Of a stretch of DNA of 43,107 nucleotides, positions 8,969 through 17,437 are shown piece by piece (positions within the stretch are counted from its first letter, which is position 1; each line of letters begins with the position of its first letter). The notes under the pieces are model-generated. The model was not told where the DNA came from and did no database searches. It saw nothing but the letters and a program-made list of their open reading frames with translations. Made by a program: the position numbers and the translations under genes. Origin of the DNA: Tabrizicola sp. GTDB taxonomy: Bacteria; Pseudomonadota; Alphaproteobacteria; Rhodobacterales; Rhodobacteraceae. The stretch is from positions 1 to 43,107 of the forward strand of contig JAEULQ010000089.1 in assembly GCA_016792685.1 (NCBI GenBank). Reading direction: 5' to 3'.

Positions 8969-9811
8969 ATGCATATCGCTCCTTACGACAACCAGAACCG
9001 GGCCATCGTCGATGCGGGCGACCCGCTGGTGCCGCTGTGCTATTTCAACATCGTCAAGCTGAAGCGCGGCGAGAGCTTCACGTCGACCGTCCCGGGCTAT
9101 GAGACCGGCATCGTGCCCGCGACCGGGACGGTGGACATCGCCGTGATGGGCGAAACCTTCGCCGGTATCGGCCAGCGCCGCCTGAACGTCTGGGACGGCG
9201 AGCCCGAAGGCGTCTATGTCCCGACCGGCGCGCCTGCGACGATCACCTGCGTCAGCGATCAGGCCGAGGTCTTCGTGGCGGGTGCCCGCTTTGACGAGGT
9301 GCTGAAGCCCTTCGCCGTCCGCGCTGCGGACATCGACCTGGTGCAATACGGGTCCGACGACACCAAGACCCACCGCAAGATCAAGCATATCCTCGGCACC
9401 AAGTACCACGGCCGGGTCGGCCGCCTGCTGGTGTCCGAGCTTTTCACCGTGGGCGCTGGCGGCTGGTCGGGCTTTCCTAGCCACAAGCACGACACGACGC
9501 GCCTGCCGCTTGAGACCCGTCATGACGAGGTCTACAACTTCCGTTTCAACCCGCCGCATGGCTCCGGTCTGCAGATGCTGCAGCGCGAGGACGGCCAGCC
9601 CGGCGACGCCTATCACATCGTCGATGGCTCGACGATCGCGATCGACAAGGGCTATCATCCCTGCTGTGTCCTGCCGGGCTACGAGATGTACTATTTCACC
9701 ATCCTTGGCGGCGAGACGCAGCGCTCGCTGGTCCAGTACTTCCAGCCGAGCCATGCCTATCAGATCGAGACCATTCCGGGGATCAAGGACATGATCGCCA
9801 AGTTCAAATGA
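8969..9811 (+). CDS. iolB: 5-deoxy-glucuronate isomerase
   Basis: IolB isomerises 5-deoxy-D-glucuronate to 5-dehydro-2-deoxy-D-gluconate. The protein has 280 residues from the ATG at 8969, with GGAAGG upstream. It is a bicupin. The segment GGWSGFPSHKHDTTRLPLET has the conserved metal-binding His residues, followed by RHDEVYNFRFNPPHG and a C-terminal stretch GYHPCCVLPGYEMYY that I recognise as IolB. An open frame reaches back to 8828 inside iolC, but this would replace recognisable iolC sequence, so 8969 is used. The stop overlaps the next start as ATGA, indicating coupled translation within the operon. Confidence 0.95.
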   Translation: MHIAPYDNQNRAIVDAGDPLVPLCYFNIVKLKRGESFTSTVPGYETGIVPATGTVDIAVMGETFAGIGQRRLNVWDGEPEGVYVPTGAPATITCVSDQAEVFVAGARFDEVLKPFAVRAADIDLVQYGSDDTKTHRKIKHILGTKYHGRVGRLLVSELFTVGAGGWSGFPSHKHDTTRLPLETRHDEVYNFRFNPPHGSGLQMLQREDGQPGDAYHIVDGSTIAIDKGYHPCCVLPGYEMYYFTILGGETQRSLVQYFQPSHAYQIETIPGIKDMIAKFK

Positions 9812-10641
9812 CGCTGGCAACGCTGAGAGATGTCCTGACCCCCTGCCTTGGCGACGGCACTGCGGTCGCTGGTCTGGTCGTGCTGGGCTGGGAGGACGCG
9901 CTGGCCTATGTTCAGGCGGCCGAGGCCGAGGGGCGTCCGGTGATCCTGCAGGCCGGTCCCGGGTGCCGGGCGCACACCCCACTGCCGGTTCTGGGCGCGA
10001 TGTTCCGAACGCTGGCCGAAACCGCCCGGGTGCCAGTCGTCGCGCATCTGGACCATGGCGAGGACCTGAAGACCTGCCAGAAGGCGATCGACTGCGGCTT
10101 TACCTCGGTCATGTATGACGGCTCGTCGCTGCCACTTGCCGAGAACATCGCCCGGACCGCCGAGATTGCGGCCATGGCCCGGGCGGCGGGTGTCTCGGTC
10201 GAGGCAGAGCTGGGATATGTGGGCTACCACGGGGCAGCGCTGTCCCGAGGCACCGATCCGGCGGAAGTTGCCCGGTTCGCCCGCGAGACCGGGGTGGATG
10301 CGCTGGCGGTGTCGGTGGGCAACAGCCATCTGATGACCAGCCCCGGGGCCGAGATCGACCGGGACCAGCTGGCCGCGATCCAGTCCGCCGCACCGCGACT
10401 GCCGCTTGTCTTGCACGGAGGGTCGGGCCTGTCACCGGCCCTGCGCCGCAGCCTTGCGCGCGAGACCACTGTCTGCAAGGTCAACATCGGCACCGAGCTG
10501 CGGCAGGCCTTCGGCGCAGCCCTGCGCCGGGTCCTTGCCGACGATCCGGCCCTGTTCGACCGCATCCAGATCCTTCGCCCGACGATCGCGCCTGTCGCCG
10601 AGGCGGCACGCGGCGCCATCGCCAGTCTGACCGGGCCATAA
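9808..10641 (+). CDS. iolJ: Class II aldolase, probable 6-phospho-5-dehydro-2-deoxy-D-gluconate aldolase
   Basis: This zinc-dependent aldolase of 277 residues belongs to the FbaA/KbaY/GatY family. VVAHLDHGED carries Zn ligand His80 and catalytic Asp82 with His83. SVMYDGSSLPLAEN, EAELGYVGY, the His in VGNSHL and LHGGSGL are the other active-site blocks. In the inositol pathway the IolJ aldolase splits 6-phospho-5-dehydro-2-deoxygluconate into dihydroxyacetone phosphate and malonic semialdehyde. The position immediately after iolB, with an ATGA overlap, supports that role over fructose-bisphosphate or tagatose-bisphosphate aldolase. No iolA-type semialdehyde dehydrogenase and no inositol transporter are present in the window. 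Confidence 0.87.
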   Translation: MTLATLRDVLTPCLGDGTAVAGLVVLGWEDALAYVQAAEAEGRPVILQAGPGCRAHTPLPVLGAMFRTLAETARVPVVAHLDHGEDLKTCQKAIDCGFTSVMYDGSSLPLAENIARTAEIAAMARAAGVSVEAELGYVGYHGAALSRGTDPAEVARFARETGVDALAVSVGNSHLMTSPGAEIDRDQLAAIQSAAPRLPLVLHGGSGLSPALRRSLARETTVCKVNIGTELRQAFGAALRRVLADDPALFDRIQILRPTIAPVAEAARGAIASLTGP

Positions 10642-10718
10642 CCTCAGGCCCCGGCCGAACCCGGTTGCGCGGAGGCGGGCATTCTGGTCAGCCTGCGACA
10701 GCAGACGAAGGAGCCGCC

Positions 10719-11279
10719 ATGATCCACCTGACCCAGGCCGACTATTCCCGCCAGCCATGGAAGAATGGTCGCGGCACCACGACCGAGCTTTGGCGGCTTG
10801 AACGCGAGGGCCTGCTTCTTGTCCGGCTGTCTCGGGCGGCCGTGGTCGAGGATGGGCCCTTCTCGCTTTTTCCAGGGATCGGGCGCAACCTGACCGTCCT
10901 GTCCGGCCCCGGTTTCCGCCTGACGGGTCAGGGTCATGACTTTCGCTGCGATCCGCTGGTTCCGGTCGCCTTTCCCGGCGACGTCCTGTTGCAGGCCTCC
11001 GAGACCAACGGGCAGCAATCGGACGATTTCAACGTCATGACTGCACGGAGCCTGCCGAAGCCCGAGGTGATCGTCGCCCAGAACGATGTCCTTCCGGCCC
11101 GCGGGCTTCTGGCGCTTTATACCCTGGGCCCCTGCCTTGCAAACGGGACCGCGATGGCGCGGGATGATCTGATCCTGTCGGACAGGGCGGTCACCCTTTC
11201 GGGCGACTGGCCGGTCATTGCCGTCCAGCTTTTCGGTCTTGCGGGTCTGGTCCCAGGCCTCGCGCAGATCAGATCCTGA
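10719..11279 (+). CDS. HutD/Ves-family cupin-like protein
   Basis: This 186-residue protein opens with HLTQADYSRQPWKNGRGTTTELW, the hallmark N-terminus of the HutD/Ves family (PWKNGxGxTxE). The family has a double-cupin fold; HutD is linked to histidine utilisation and Ves to cold response, both without a firm biochemical role. A GAAGGAG site five bases before the ATG at 10719 supports this start over upstream alternatives. No histidine-utilisation gene is nearby. It follows the aldolase gene by 77 bases on the same strand and overlaps the 3' end of chrR by 11 bases in a convergent arrangement. The biological role here is unknown. Confidence 0.8.
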   Translation: MIHLTQADYSRQPWKNGRGTTTELWRLEREGLLLVRLSRAAVVEDGPFSLFPGIGRNLTVLSGPGFRLTGQGHDFRCDPLVPVAFPGDVLLQASETNGQQSDDFNVMTARSLPKPEVIVAQNDVLPARGLLALYTLGPCLANGTAMARDDLILSDRAVTLSGDWPVIAVQLFGLAGLVPGLAQIRS

Positions 11280-11913
11280 GCAGCGGCTGCGCAAGCCGGG
11301 GGATCAGGCCGCGGAACTTGAGAGGCGCATCGGTTGCCGCAAGGCAGATGCAGTCCTGCCCGGCCATGGCGACCGGCGTGTGTTCCAGATCCTCGTCCGC
11401 GATCTCGACATCGCCACGACCGAAGCGATCCGTCTCATCGGAAAAGGCGCCCTGCAGGACGAGGGTCAGCTCAAGCCCGCGATGGCCGTGGTCCGGCACC
11501 GCCGTCCCCGCCGGAATGTACAACAGCCGTGCCGTCGCATCCTTGCCGGTCGGCAGGATCGCCTGACGGACACCGCCACCGACGCGGCGCCAGCGCACGG
11601 CCGAAAGATCCCCGCCGACATATTCGGCAAGCGGGGCCGGGAAGACGCCCGCCGACCGGCGCGGCGCTGGCTGGCTTTTCCGGTCAAGCGTTTCGATCCG
11701 CGCAAGCGACGCGGCAAGCGCACCTTCCGCCATGGCGATTTCGTCGGTTTCCTCGATCAGCGCGCCACCGACGGCGTCAAAGCTTGCCAGCTGCGCCCGG
11801 CATTCGTCGCAAAGCGACACATGGGTCGCGACGACAAGGCTGAACGCCTCGGGCAGTTGACCGGCGGCATAGCCCATCAAGAGCTGATCCGAGAGATGGT
11901 GGCGTATCGACAT
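11269..11913 (-). CDS. chrR: Zinc-binding anti-sigma factor ChrR (cupin type)
   Basis: ChrR holds sigma factor RpoE inactive until singlet oxygen or certain peroxides trigger its loss. The 214-residue protein keeps every metal ligand I remember from R. sphaeroides ChrR. The N-terminal zinc anti-sigma site is His6, His31, Cys35, Cys38 (THVSLCDEC). The C-terminal cupin has His142, His144, Glu148 and His178, and the Cys188/Cys190 pair lies near the end; these cupin positions are each one residue beyond the R. sphaeroides numbers. It lies 15 bases after rpoE and is its obvious partner. It probably shares the RpoE-dependent promoter upstream of rpoE, giving autoregulation. Confidence 0.95.
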   Translation of the reverse strand: MSIRHHLSDQLLMGYAAGQLPEAFSLVVATHVSLCDECRAQLASFDAVGGALIEETDEIAMAEGALAASLARIETLDRKSQPAPRRSAGVFPAPLAEYVGGDLSAVRWRRVGGGVRQAILPTGKDATARLLYIPAGTAVPDHGHRGLELTLVLQGAFSDETDRFGRGDVEIADEDLEHTPVAMAGQDCICLAATDAPLKFRGLIPRLAQPLLRI

Positions 11914-11928
11914 TTCCGTATTCGTCCT

Positions 11929-12552
11929 TCAACTCATCCGCTGGCGCAGCTTGTCCAGCGCCAGTCTTATCCGTGATTTGATCGTGCCAAGGGGAAGTCC
12001 TGTTTCGGCAGCGATCTCGCTATGGCTCAGGTCCCCGTAGAAGGCCCGCTCGATCAGGGTCCTCTGGGGCAAGGGCAGGCTGGCGAGAGCCTGGCCCAGT
12101 CGTTCCGTCTCTTGCTGGGCTTCCAAGGCCTCAGCCTGGTCTGGCTCGGGCTCCGGTCCCCAGTCCAGATCCTCCGGCTCGGCCCGGCGCGCCCGGCGCA
12201 AGGCATCGATCCGGCGGTTTCGGGCAATCGTATAGACCCAGGTCGACACGCTGGCCCGCGCAGGGTCAAAAAGATGCGCCTTCTGCCAAAGCGTCGCCAT
12301 CACATCCTGGGCGCATTCCTCGGCCAGGCTGGCCCCTGCGCCCGACTTCATCAGGAAGGCCTTCACCCGCGGAGCAAAATGCCGGAACAGTGCCGCAAAG
12401 GCCGCCTTGTCCTGATGGTCGCGCACCTTCATCAGAAGGCCAGCCCAGTCCGTTTCTTCCTGAACAACCACCAGCGACCTGTTCCCTTTGTGGCGCGACA
12501 CAGACCCCGCAGCCACACCGGAAAGGTAGGGCCGAAAGTCCTGATCGGTCAT
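11929..12552 (-). CDS. rpoE: ECF sigma factor RpoE (singlet-oxygen response)
   Basis: This is an ECF-type sigma factor of the ChrR-controlled group. Region 2 runs from AAFAALFRHFAPRVKAFL through ECAQDVMATLWQKAHLFD and WVYTIARNRRIDALRR. Region 4 is LPLPQRTLIERAFYGDLSHSEIAAETGLPLGTIKSRIRLALDKLRQ. The start is uncertain. The first ATGs at 12579/12576 would sit at or upstream of the transcription start predicted from the TGATCC promoter. ATG 12552 gives 207 residues but has a poor ribosome site. A GTG at 12471 gives 180 residues, close to the roughly 178 of the R. sphaeroides protein, and may be the true start. It is cotranscribed with chrR and divergent from its likely target operon. Confidence 0.93.
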   Translation of the reverse strand: MTDQDFRPYLSGVAAGSVSRHKGNRSLVVVQEETDWAGLLMKVRDHQDKAAFAALFRHFAPRVKAFLMKSGAGASLAEECAQDVMATLWQKAHLFDPARASVSTWVYTIARNRRIDALRRARRAEPEDLDWGPEPEPDQAEALEAQQETERLGQALASLPLPQRTLIERAFYGDLSHSEIAAETGLPLGTIKSRIRLALDKLRQRMS

Positions 12553-12583
12553 GGCGGATCTGCTGGCATCAAGCATCATGGCC

Positions 12584-12613
12584 TATCTACGCAGGCAGTC
12601 CGCAGTCGGATCA
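12584..12613 (-). promoter_or_regulatory. RpoE-type promoter for rpoE-chrR
   Basis: On the minus strand, TGATCC (12613-12608) is followed by exactly 18 bases and TAGATA (12589-12584). The -35 hexamer and spacing match the R. sphaeroides RpoE promoter pattern I know (TGATCC, about 18 bases, TAn-rich -10). It implies autoregulation and a start of transcription near 12577. Confidence 0.75.
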
Positions 12614-12750
12614 CATTTTGTCTAAAGCGCAGGTCAGCGCAACTGGCAGATCGAAACGGGACCGTCGCAAACGGGGAATTCGACCCCGAAGCGCCACACA
12701 TGCCCGCCCGAAACTTTCGTCAAGAAAGGCCGTAACAGCCAACAAGCAGG

Positions 12751-12780
12751 TGATCCGTTCGGGCCCCCGCGACGTAATGC
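12751..12780 (+). promoter_or_regulatory. RpoE-type promoter for the ufaD-like operon
   Basis: TGATCC (12751-12756), 18 bases, then TAATGC (12775-12780), ending 28 bases before the ATG at 12809. It has the same hexamer and same spacing as the divergent rpoE promoter, so both arms should respond to RpoE. Confidence 0.75.
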
Positions 12781-12808
12781 TCGGTAACGAGGGAAGGAAG
12801 TCACTGGA

Positions 12809-14104
12809 ATGCCGTTCGAACATCTTGGTCAAGCGCCCCGCCGCATCGCTGTCATCGGGGGCGGAATCTCGGGCATGGCTGCTGCCCATCTGCTGGCGGA
12901 TCGCCATACGGTCGTTCTTTTCGAGGCCGAACCGCGCCTCGGCGGACATGCCCGAACGGTGATCGCGGGCAAGCGCGGGGACCAGCCCGTCGACACGGGC
13001 TTCATCGTCTTCAACCGGGTGAACTATCCCCATCTGGTTCGCCTGTTCGACAAGCTGGGCGTTCCCACCACCGAAAGCGCGATGTCGTTCGGGGCCTCGA
13101 TCCGGGGGGGCGCACTGGAATACGGGCTGGCCTCGGTCGATACGATCTTTGCCCAACGCCGGAACGCCTTTTCGCCGCGCTTCCTGCGCATGCTGTCGGA
13201 TATCATGCACTTCAACCGCAATGCCGAAGCGGTGGCCAACGACCCGGCGATGACCATCCGCGAGCTTCTCGGCCGTCTTGGCACCGGGGACTGGTTCCGC
13301 GACCATTACATCACCCCCTTCTCGGGCGCGATCTGGTCGACGCCGACCTCCGGCATTCTCGACTTTCCGGCCGAGCCGCTGGTGCGCTTCTTCCGCAACC
13401 ACGCGCTTCTGGACTTCAACGGGCAGCACCAATGGTACACGGTCCGGGGCGGCTCGATCGAATATGTCCGTCGCCTGCAGTCGGCGATGCTGGCACAGGG
13501 CGTGGATGTCCGCACCGCCACGCCGGTCGCAGGGGTACGGCGCGAGGCCGGCTCGGTGTTTGTCCGGGCAACAGGTGACGACTGGGAGCTTTTCGACGAC
13601 GTGGTCTTTGCCACGCATTCCGACATCACGCTGAAGCTTCTGTCCGACGCGACCGCGCCCGAGGCCGGGGCATTGGCGGCCATCCGCTATCAACCCAACG
13701 AGGCCGTCCTGCATTCCGACCAGAGCCTGATGCCCAGATCGCGCAAGGTCTGGTCGTCCTGGTCCTATGTCGAGCCCAAGTCCGGGCCCGGAGACCGGAT
13801 CGACCTGACCTACTGGATGAACTCGCTGCAGCCTATCCCGCAGGATGATCCGTTGTTCGTGACCCTGAACACGACCCGCCCGATCCGCGACGACTTGATC
13901 CATGACGTGACCACTTTCCACCATCCGGTGTTCGACGTGGCAGCCTTTGCCGCGCAGGACCGGCTGCGGGCGATGAACGGCAGCCGAAACACCTGGTTCT
14001 GCGGCGCCTGGATGCGCAACGGGTTCCATGAAGATGGCATTGCCTCGGCGGTCGAAGTGGTCGACGCGCTTGGCGAGAGGCAGTCGATGAGGCTGGTGGC
14101 ATGA
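12809..14104 (+). CDS. FAD-dependent amine-oxidase-like oxidoreductase (RSP_1091 / UfaD-like)
   Basis: This is a 431-residue flavoprotein. The N-terminal FAD fold is RIAVIGGGISGMAAAHLLAD with the ribose-binding Glu in LFEAEPRLGGHART, followed by PVDTGFIVFNRVNYP. The C-terminal segment with WFCGAWMRNGFHEDGIASAVEV closes the FAD site. By family and by order it matches the first gene of the R. sphaeroides RSP_1091-1087 operon. That gene is described, as I recall, as the desaturase UfaD that introduces a second double bond into methylated vaccenic acid on the way to furan fatty acids. GGAAGGA precedes the ATG, and an RpoE-type promoter lies just upstream. The assignment by synteny is strong; the chemistry is carried over from R. 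sphaeroides. Confidence 0.85.
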   Translation: MPFEHLGQAPRRIAVIGGGISGMAAAHLLADRHTVVLFEAEPRLGGHARTVIAGKRGDQPVDTGFIVFNRVNYPHLVRLFDKLGVPTTESAMSFGASIRGGALEYGLASVDTIFAQRRNAFSPRFLRMLSDIMHFNRNAEAVANDPAMTIRELLGRLGTGDWFRDHYITPFSGAIWSTPTSGILDFPAEPLVRFFRNHALLDFNGQHQWYTVRGGSIEYVRRLQSAMLAQGVDVRTATPVAGVRREAGSVFVRATGDDWELFDDVVFATHSDITLKLLSDATAPEAGALAAIRYQPNEAVLHSDQSLMPRSRKVWSSWSYVEPKSGPGDRIDLTYWMNSLQPIPQDDPLFVTLNTTRPIRDDLIHDVTTFHHPVFDVAAFAAQDRLRAMNGSRNTWFCGAWMRNGFHEDGIASAVEVVDALGERQSMRLVA

Positions 14105-14850
14105 GCCAGGTCGAACGCATCCGGGCAGAGACGTTCCACGGCCGGAAGGGCGTGGTGAAGAACGCCTTCCGGTATTCGGTCGACTATGTCCTGCTGGACC
14201 CGCGGAAAGCCACGGCACCGGCCCTTTTCTCGCGGAACCGTGGCAACCTGATGTCGGTGCATGACATCGACCATGGCGGAACTCCGGGAGAAGGGCGCGG
14301 GTTGGAATGGGCGCGCGAGGTGCTTCTGCGGCAGAACCTGCCGACCGACAGGGTGCTGCTTCTGGCCCAACCGCGACTTCTGGGCCATGTCTTCAACCCT
14401 GTCAGCTTCTGGCTGGCCTTCGACCATCTGGGCCACTTGCGCGCGGTGATAGCCGAGGTCACAAACACCTATGGCGACCGGCATTCCTATCTTTGCCACC
14501 GCGACGACCGCGCGCCGATCACGCGCGAAGACACGCTGACCGCCACCAAGATGTTCCACGTCTCGCCATTTCAGCCGGTCCAGGGCACCTATGCCTTCCG
14601 CTTCGACATCCGGCCTGACCGGATCGGAATCTGGATCGACTACACGACGCCGGGCGGCGGGCTTTTCACCAACCTCATCGGCCCTCGACTGCCGCTGACC
14701 AATGCCGGGATCCTGGCTTCGGCCTTTCGGCGGCCCTTCGGATCGCGCCGCGTGCTGGCGTTGATCCACTGGCAGGCGCTGAAGCTTTGGCTGAAGCGGG
14801 TCAAGTTCAACTCACGGCCAGCTCCTCCGGCTGAAGACGTCTCGCGATGA
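14101..14850 (+). CDS. DUF1365 family protein (RSP_1090-like, possible UfaO)
   Basis: This 249-residue protein has the DUF1365 signature GHVFNPVSFWLAFD at about residues 98-111, preceded by GRKGVVKNAFRYSVDYVLLD. The family has no classical catalytic motif. In R. sphaeroides the equivalent gene is, from memory, needed for putting oxygen into the furan ring of furan fatty acids (UfaO). Its start overlaps the stop of the flavoprotein gene as ATGA, and its own stop overlaps the next start in the same way, so the proteins are made together. It is probably cytoplasmic; no signal peptide is visible. Confidence 0.83.
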   Translation: MSQVERIRAETFHGRKGVVKNAFRYSVDYVLLDPRKATAPALFSRNRGNLMSVHDIDHGGTPGEGRGLEWAREVLLRQNLPTDRVLLLAQPRLLGHVFNPVSFWLAFDHLGHLRAVIAEVTNTYGDRHSYLCHRDDRAPITREDTLTATKMFHVSPFQPVQGTYAFRFDIRPDRIGIWIDYTTPGGGLFTNLIGPRLPLTNAGILASAFRRPFGSRRVLALIHWQALKLWLKRVKFNSRPAPPAEDVSR

Positions 14851-16097
14851 CGGGACGGGACCGGCTTCCCGCCTGGTCGCTCTTTGCCGCACTGATCGCC
14901 ATGGCGGGCCTGCCGATCTATATCCACGCGCCCAAGTTCTATGTCGACAGCTATGGCACGTCGCTTGCGGCCATGGGGTTCACGCTTGCCGCGCTGCGGC
15001 TGATCGACGTGGTGCAGGACCCTGCCCTGGGCTGGCTGGCCGAGGCGACGCGCCCAAACCGGCGGATCGGGGTGGCTTTGGCGGTTGCCCTGATGGTCGC
15101 CTCGCTGGCGGCGCTGTTTGCCGTGGCCCCGCCCGTTGCGCCGCTCGTGTGGTTTGCGCTGTGCCTCACTGGCCTATTCAGCGCGTTTTCGTTCCTGACC
15201 ATCTGCTTTTACGCCGAAGGTGTGGCCAAGGCCGGAAACCTGGGTCCGCAGGGCCATCTCCGGCTGGCCGGCTGGCGTGAGGGCGGGTCGCTCTTGGGCG
15301 TCTGCCTGGCGGCCACGGCGCCGGTTGTACTTGGCGCGGTCTCTGCCCAGCCCTTCACGGCCTTCGCGGTGGTCTTTGCGGCAGTCGCGCTGCTGGCAAC
15401 GCTGGCCATGAACCGCGAATGGCGGGGCCATCCTGCCAGTCCGTCGCCCGGCCCGATAGCGCTTTTCCGCCCGATCTTGGCCGACCCTTTGTCGCGGCGG
15501 CTGCTTCTTATCGCGCTATTGAATGCGGCCCCGGTTGCTGTCACCTCGACCCTGTTCCTGTTCTTTGTCGAAAGCCGCCTGGCCGCGCCAGGCTGGGAGG
15601 GTCCGCTCCTTTTGCTGTTCTTCCTGGCCGCCGCGCTCTCGACGCCGGTCTGGAGCCTCTTGGCCCGCCGCTTCTCTCCCAGGCCGGTGCTTCTGTCGGC
15701 CATGACGCTGGCCATCCTTGCCTTCCTGTGGACGCTTGGGCTTGGCACAGGCGACCTGATCCCCTTTGCCCTGGTCTCGGCGGCGTCCGGCGCGGCGCTG
15801 GGTGCGGACCTCACGCTCTTGCCCGCGATCTTCGCCAGCCGACTGGCGCAGACCGGCACACCAGAGGCCGCCGCCTTCGGCCTTTGGTCCTTCGTCTCGA
15901 AGCTGTCGCTGGCCCTCGCGGCCCTGATCATCCTGCCGGCACTGGACGCGCTTGGTTTCCAGCCGGGGCAGACCAACGGGGAAAGCGCCCTTCTTTCCCT
16001 AACACTGATCTATGCAGGGCTTCCTTGCGTATTGAAGATAATCGCAATCGGTCTTCTGGCCCTGACCCGGCTGCCTGACCCGACCAAGGAACCCTGA
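14847..16097 (+). CDS. MFS / GPH-type transporter (RSP_1089-like)
   Basis: This is a 416-residue integral membrane protein with about 12 hydrophobic segments. The first one is WSLFAALIAMAGLPIYIHAP, and an early loop reads LIDVVQDPALGWLAEATRP, a GPH (glycoside-pentoside-hexuronide) symporter-like A-motif. In R. sphaeroides the matching gene is annotated as a sugar/cation symporter inside the RpoE-regulated operon. The operon context makes a lipid- or stress-related substrate more likely than a sugar, but nothing in the sequence identifies it. Its start overlaps the DUF1365 stop as ATGA. Confidence 0.85.
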   Translation: MTGRDRLPAWSLFAALIAMAGLPIYIHAPKFYVDSYGTSLAAMGFTLAALRLIDVVQDPALGWLAEATRPNRRIGVALAVALMVASLAALFAVAPPVAPLVWFALCLTGLFSAFSFLTICFYAEGVAKAGNLGPQGHLRLAGWREGGSLLGVCLAATAPVVLGAVSAQPFTAFAVVFAAVALLATLAMNREWRGHPASPSPGPIALFRPILADPLSRRLLLIALLNAAPVAVTSTLFLFFVESRLAAPGWEGPLLLLFFLAAALSTPVWSLLARRFSPRPVLLSAMTLAILAFLWTLGLGTGDLIPFALVSAASGAALGADLTLLPAIFASRLAQTGTPEAAAFGLWSFVSKLSLALAALIILPALDALGFQPGQTNGESALLSLTLIYAGLPCVLKIIAIGLLALTRLPDPTKEP

Positions 16098-16100
16098 CCC

Positions 16101-16700
16101 GTGACCCCGTTCGTCTCTGCCTTGCTTGGCGCGCTGATCATCCTGGCCTTCATCGGCCTGCGCACGCGCTATGCCTCTTTCGTGGCACAAAGCCCTGCCG
16201 ACTATTCGGGCCAAGGTCCGGCCTTTGATCTGCGGCGCCACCTCTCCGGGCCGATCCAGTGCGAAGGGGTGATCTTCGGGCCGACCGGCCGTGTCGCCTC
16301 GCGCTTTGTCGCCAGCATGGAAGGCAAGTGGGACGGCAATACCGGGACCCTGACCGAAGTGTTCCATTATGACAGCGGTACCGTCCAGCACCGGGCCTGG
16401 ACCCTTGCGCTTGGCGAGGCGGGCCGGATCACGGCGACCGCACCCGATGTGGTGGGCGAGGGAGACGGCCGCGCCGAGGGACCTGGCGTGCTTTTGCGCT
16501 ACCGCATCAAGCTGACGCCCGAGGCCGGGGGCCATGTCCTTGACGTGACCGACTGGATGTACCTGATGGAAAACGGGACGATCATGAACCGCTCGCAGTT
16601 CCGCAAGTTCGGCTTCAAGGTCGCCGAACTGGTCGCGACCATGCGCCCCGCCCCGCCGCAGGCAATGGCGATGACCCCCATCCTCTCAGCCGCCGAATGA
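16101..16700 (+). CDS. DUF3833 family protein (RSP_1088-like)
   Basis: This 199-residue protein starts at a GTG (16101), three bases after the transporter stop. It has one N-terminal hydrophobic segment (VSALLGALIILAFIGLRTRY) that could be a signal anchor. A beta-rich lipocalin-like body follows, with GVIFGPTGRVASRFVASMEGKWDG and WMYLMENGTIMNRSQFRKFGFKV, which I recognise as DUF3833. The function is unknown. It is the fourth gene of the RpoE-dependent operon and is probably exported or membrane-anchored. Its stop overlaps the next start as ATGA. Confidence 0.8.
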   Translation: MTPFVSALLGALIILAFIGLRTRYASFVAQSPADYSGQGPAFDLRRHLSGPIQCEGVIFGPTGRVASRFVASMEGKWDGNTGTLTEVFHYDSGTVQHRAWTLALGEAGRITATAPDVVGEGDGRAEGPGVLLRYRIKLTPEAGGHVLDVTDWMYLMENGTIMNRSQFRKFGFKVAELVATMRPAPPQAMAMTPILSAAE

Positions 16701-17437
16701 GGGATTTCCGCGGCAAGCGCTATTGGCTGGTGGGCGCGTCCGAAGGGCTGGGCCTTGCCCTGGCACGCCTGCTGAGCGAGGCCGGCGCCGAGGTCATCCT
16801 TTCGGCCCGCAGCGAAGAGGCGCTGGCGCGCGCGGCGGCCAGCCTTCCCGGCAAGGCGAGCATCGTGCCGATGGATGTCGCCTCGACCGAAAGCGTGACG
16901 GCCGCTGCCGCGCAGTTGCCCCAACTTGACGGCATGGTGTTCCTGGCCGGGGTCTACTGGCCGATGCGGGCGCAGGACTGGGACGCCACGGCGGCCGAGG
17001 CGATGGCAAACATCAATTTCACAGGCTGCGTCCGGGCCGTCGGCGCTGTGCTTCCCGGCATGATCGCCAAGGGTGCGGGTCATGTCGTCATCACCGGATC
17101 GCTGTCGGGATTCCGGGGCCTGCCCGGCGCCATCGGCTACGCGGCCTCGAAAGCCGGGACGATGGTGCTTGCCGAAAGCCTTTACGCCGATCTGCGCAAG
17201 ACGGGCGTTGCGGTCCAGCTGGCGAACCCCGGCTTCATCCGCACACGGTTGACGGCGAAGAACGACTTCACGATGCCGTTCATCATGGAACCGGAAGCGG
17301 CGGCCCGGATCATGTTCCGGCACATGCAGTCCGACCGCTTCAAGGTCAGCTTCCCGACGCTGTTCTCCTGGCTCTTCCGTGGCAGCCAGTTCCTGCCGGA
17401 CTGGCTTTACTACCGGATGTTCCCGCCAAGCGCCTGA
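16697..17437 (+). CDS. Short-chain dehydrogenase/reductase (RSP_1087-like)
   Basis: This is a 246-residue classical SDR. The cofactor motif is VGASEGLGLALARLL near residue 12 (GASxGLG form). The active site has the Ser in VITGSLSGFRG and the YAASK catalytic Tyr/Lys pair. A C-terminal hydrophobic stretch follows. It ends the five-gene operon that matches RSP_1091-1087 in order and orientation. The substrate is unknown; given the operon, an oxidised lipid or lipid-derived aldehyde is plausible. Its start overlaps the DUF3833 stop as ATGA. Confidence 0.87.
   Translation: MRDFRGKRYWLVGASEGLGLALARLLSEAGAEVILSARSEEALARAAASLPGKASIVPMDVASTESVTAAAAQLPQLDGMVFLAGVYWPMRAQDWDATAAEAMANINFTGCVRAVGAVLPGMIAKGAGHVVITGSLSGFRGLPGAIGYAASKAGTMVLAESLYADLRKTGVAVQLANPGFIRTRLTAKNDFTMPFIMEPEAAARIMFRHMQSDRFKVSFPTLFSWLFRGSQFLPDWLYYRMFPPSA

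Noticed and set aside
12611-14218. Long minus-strand open frame (535 codons) over the ufaD-like gene
   Set aside because: It is antisense to a clear FAD-dependent oxidoreductase, has no family features, and is explained by high GC content, which makes stops rare in shadow frames.
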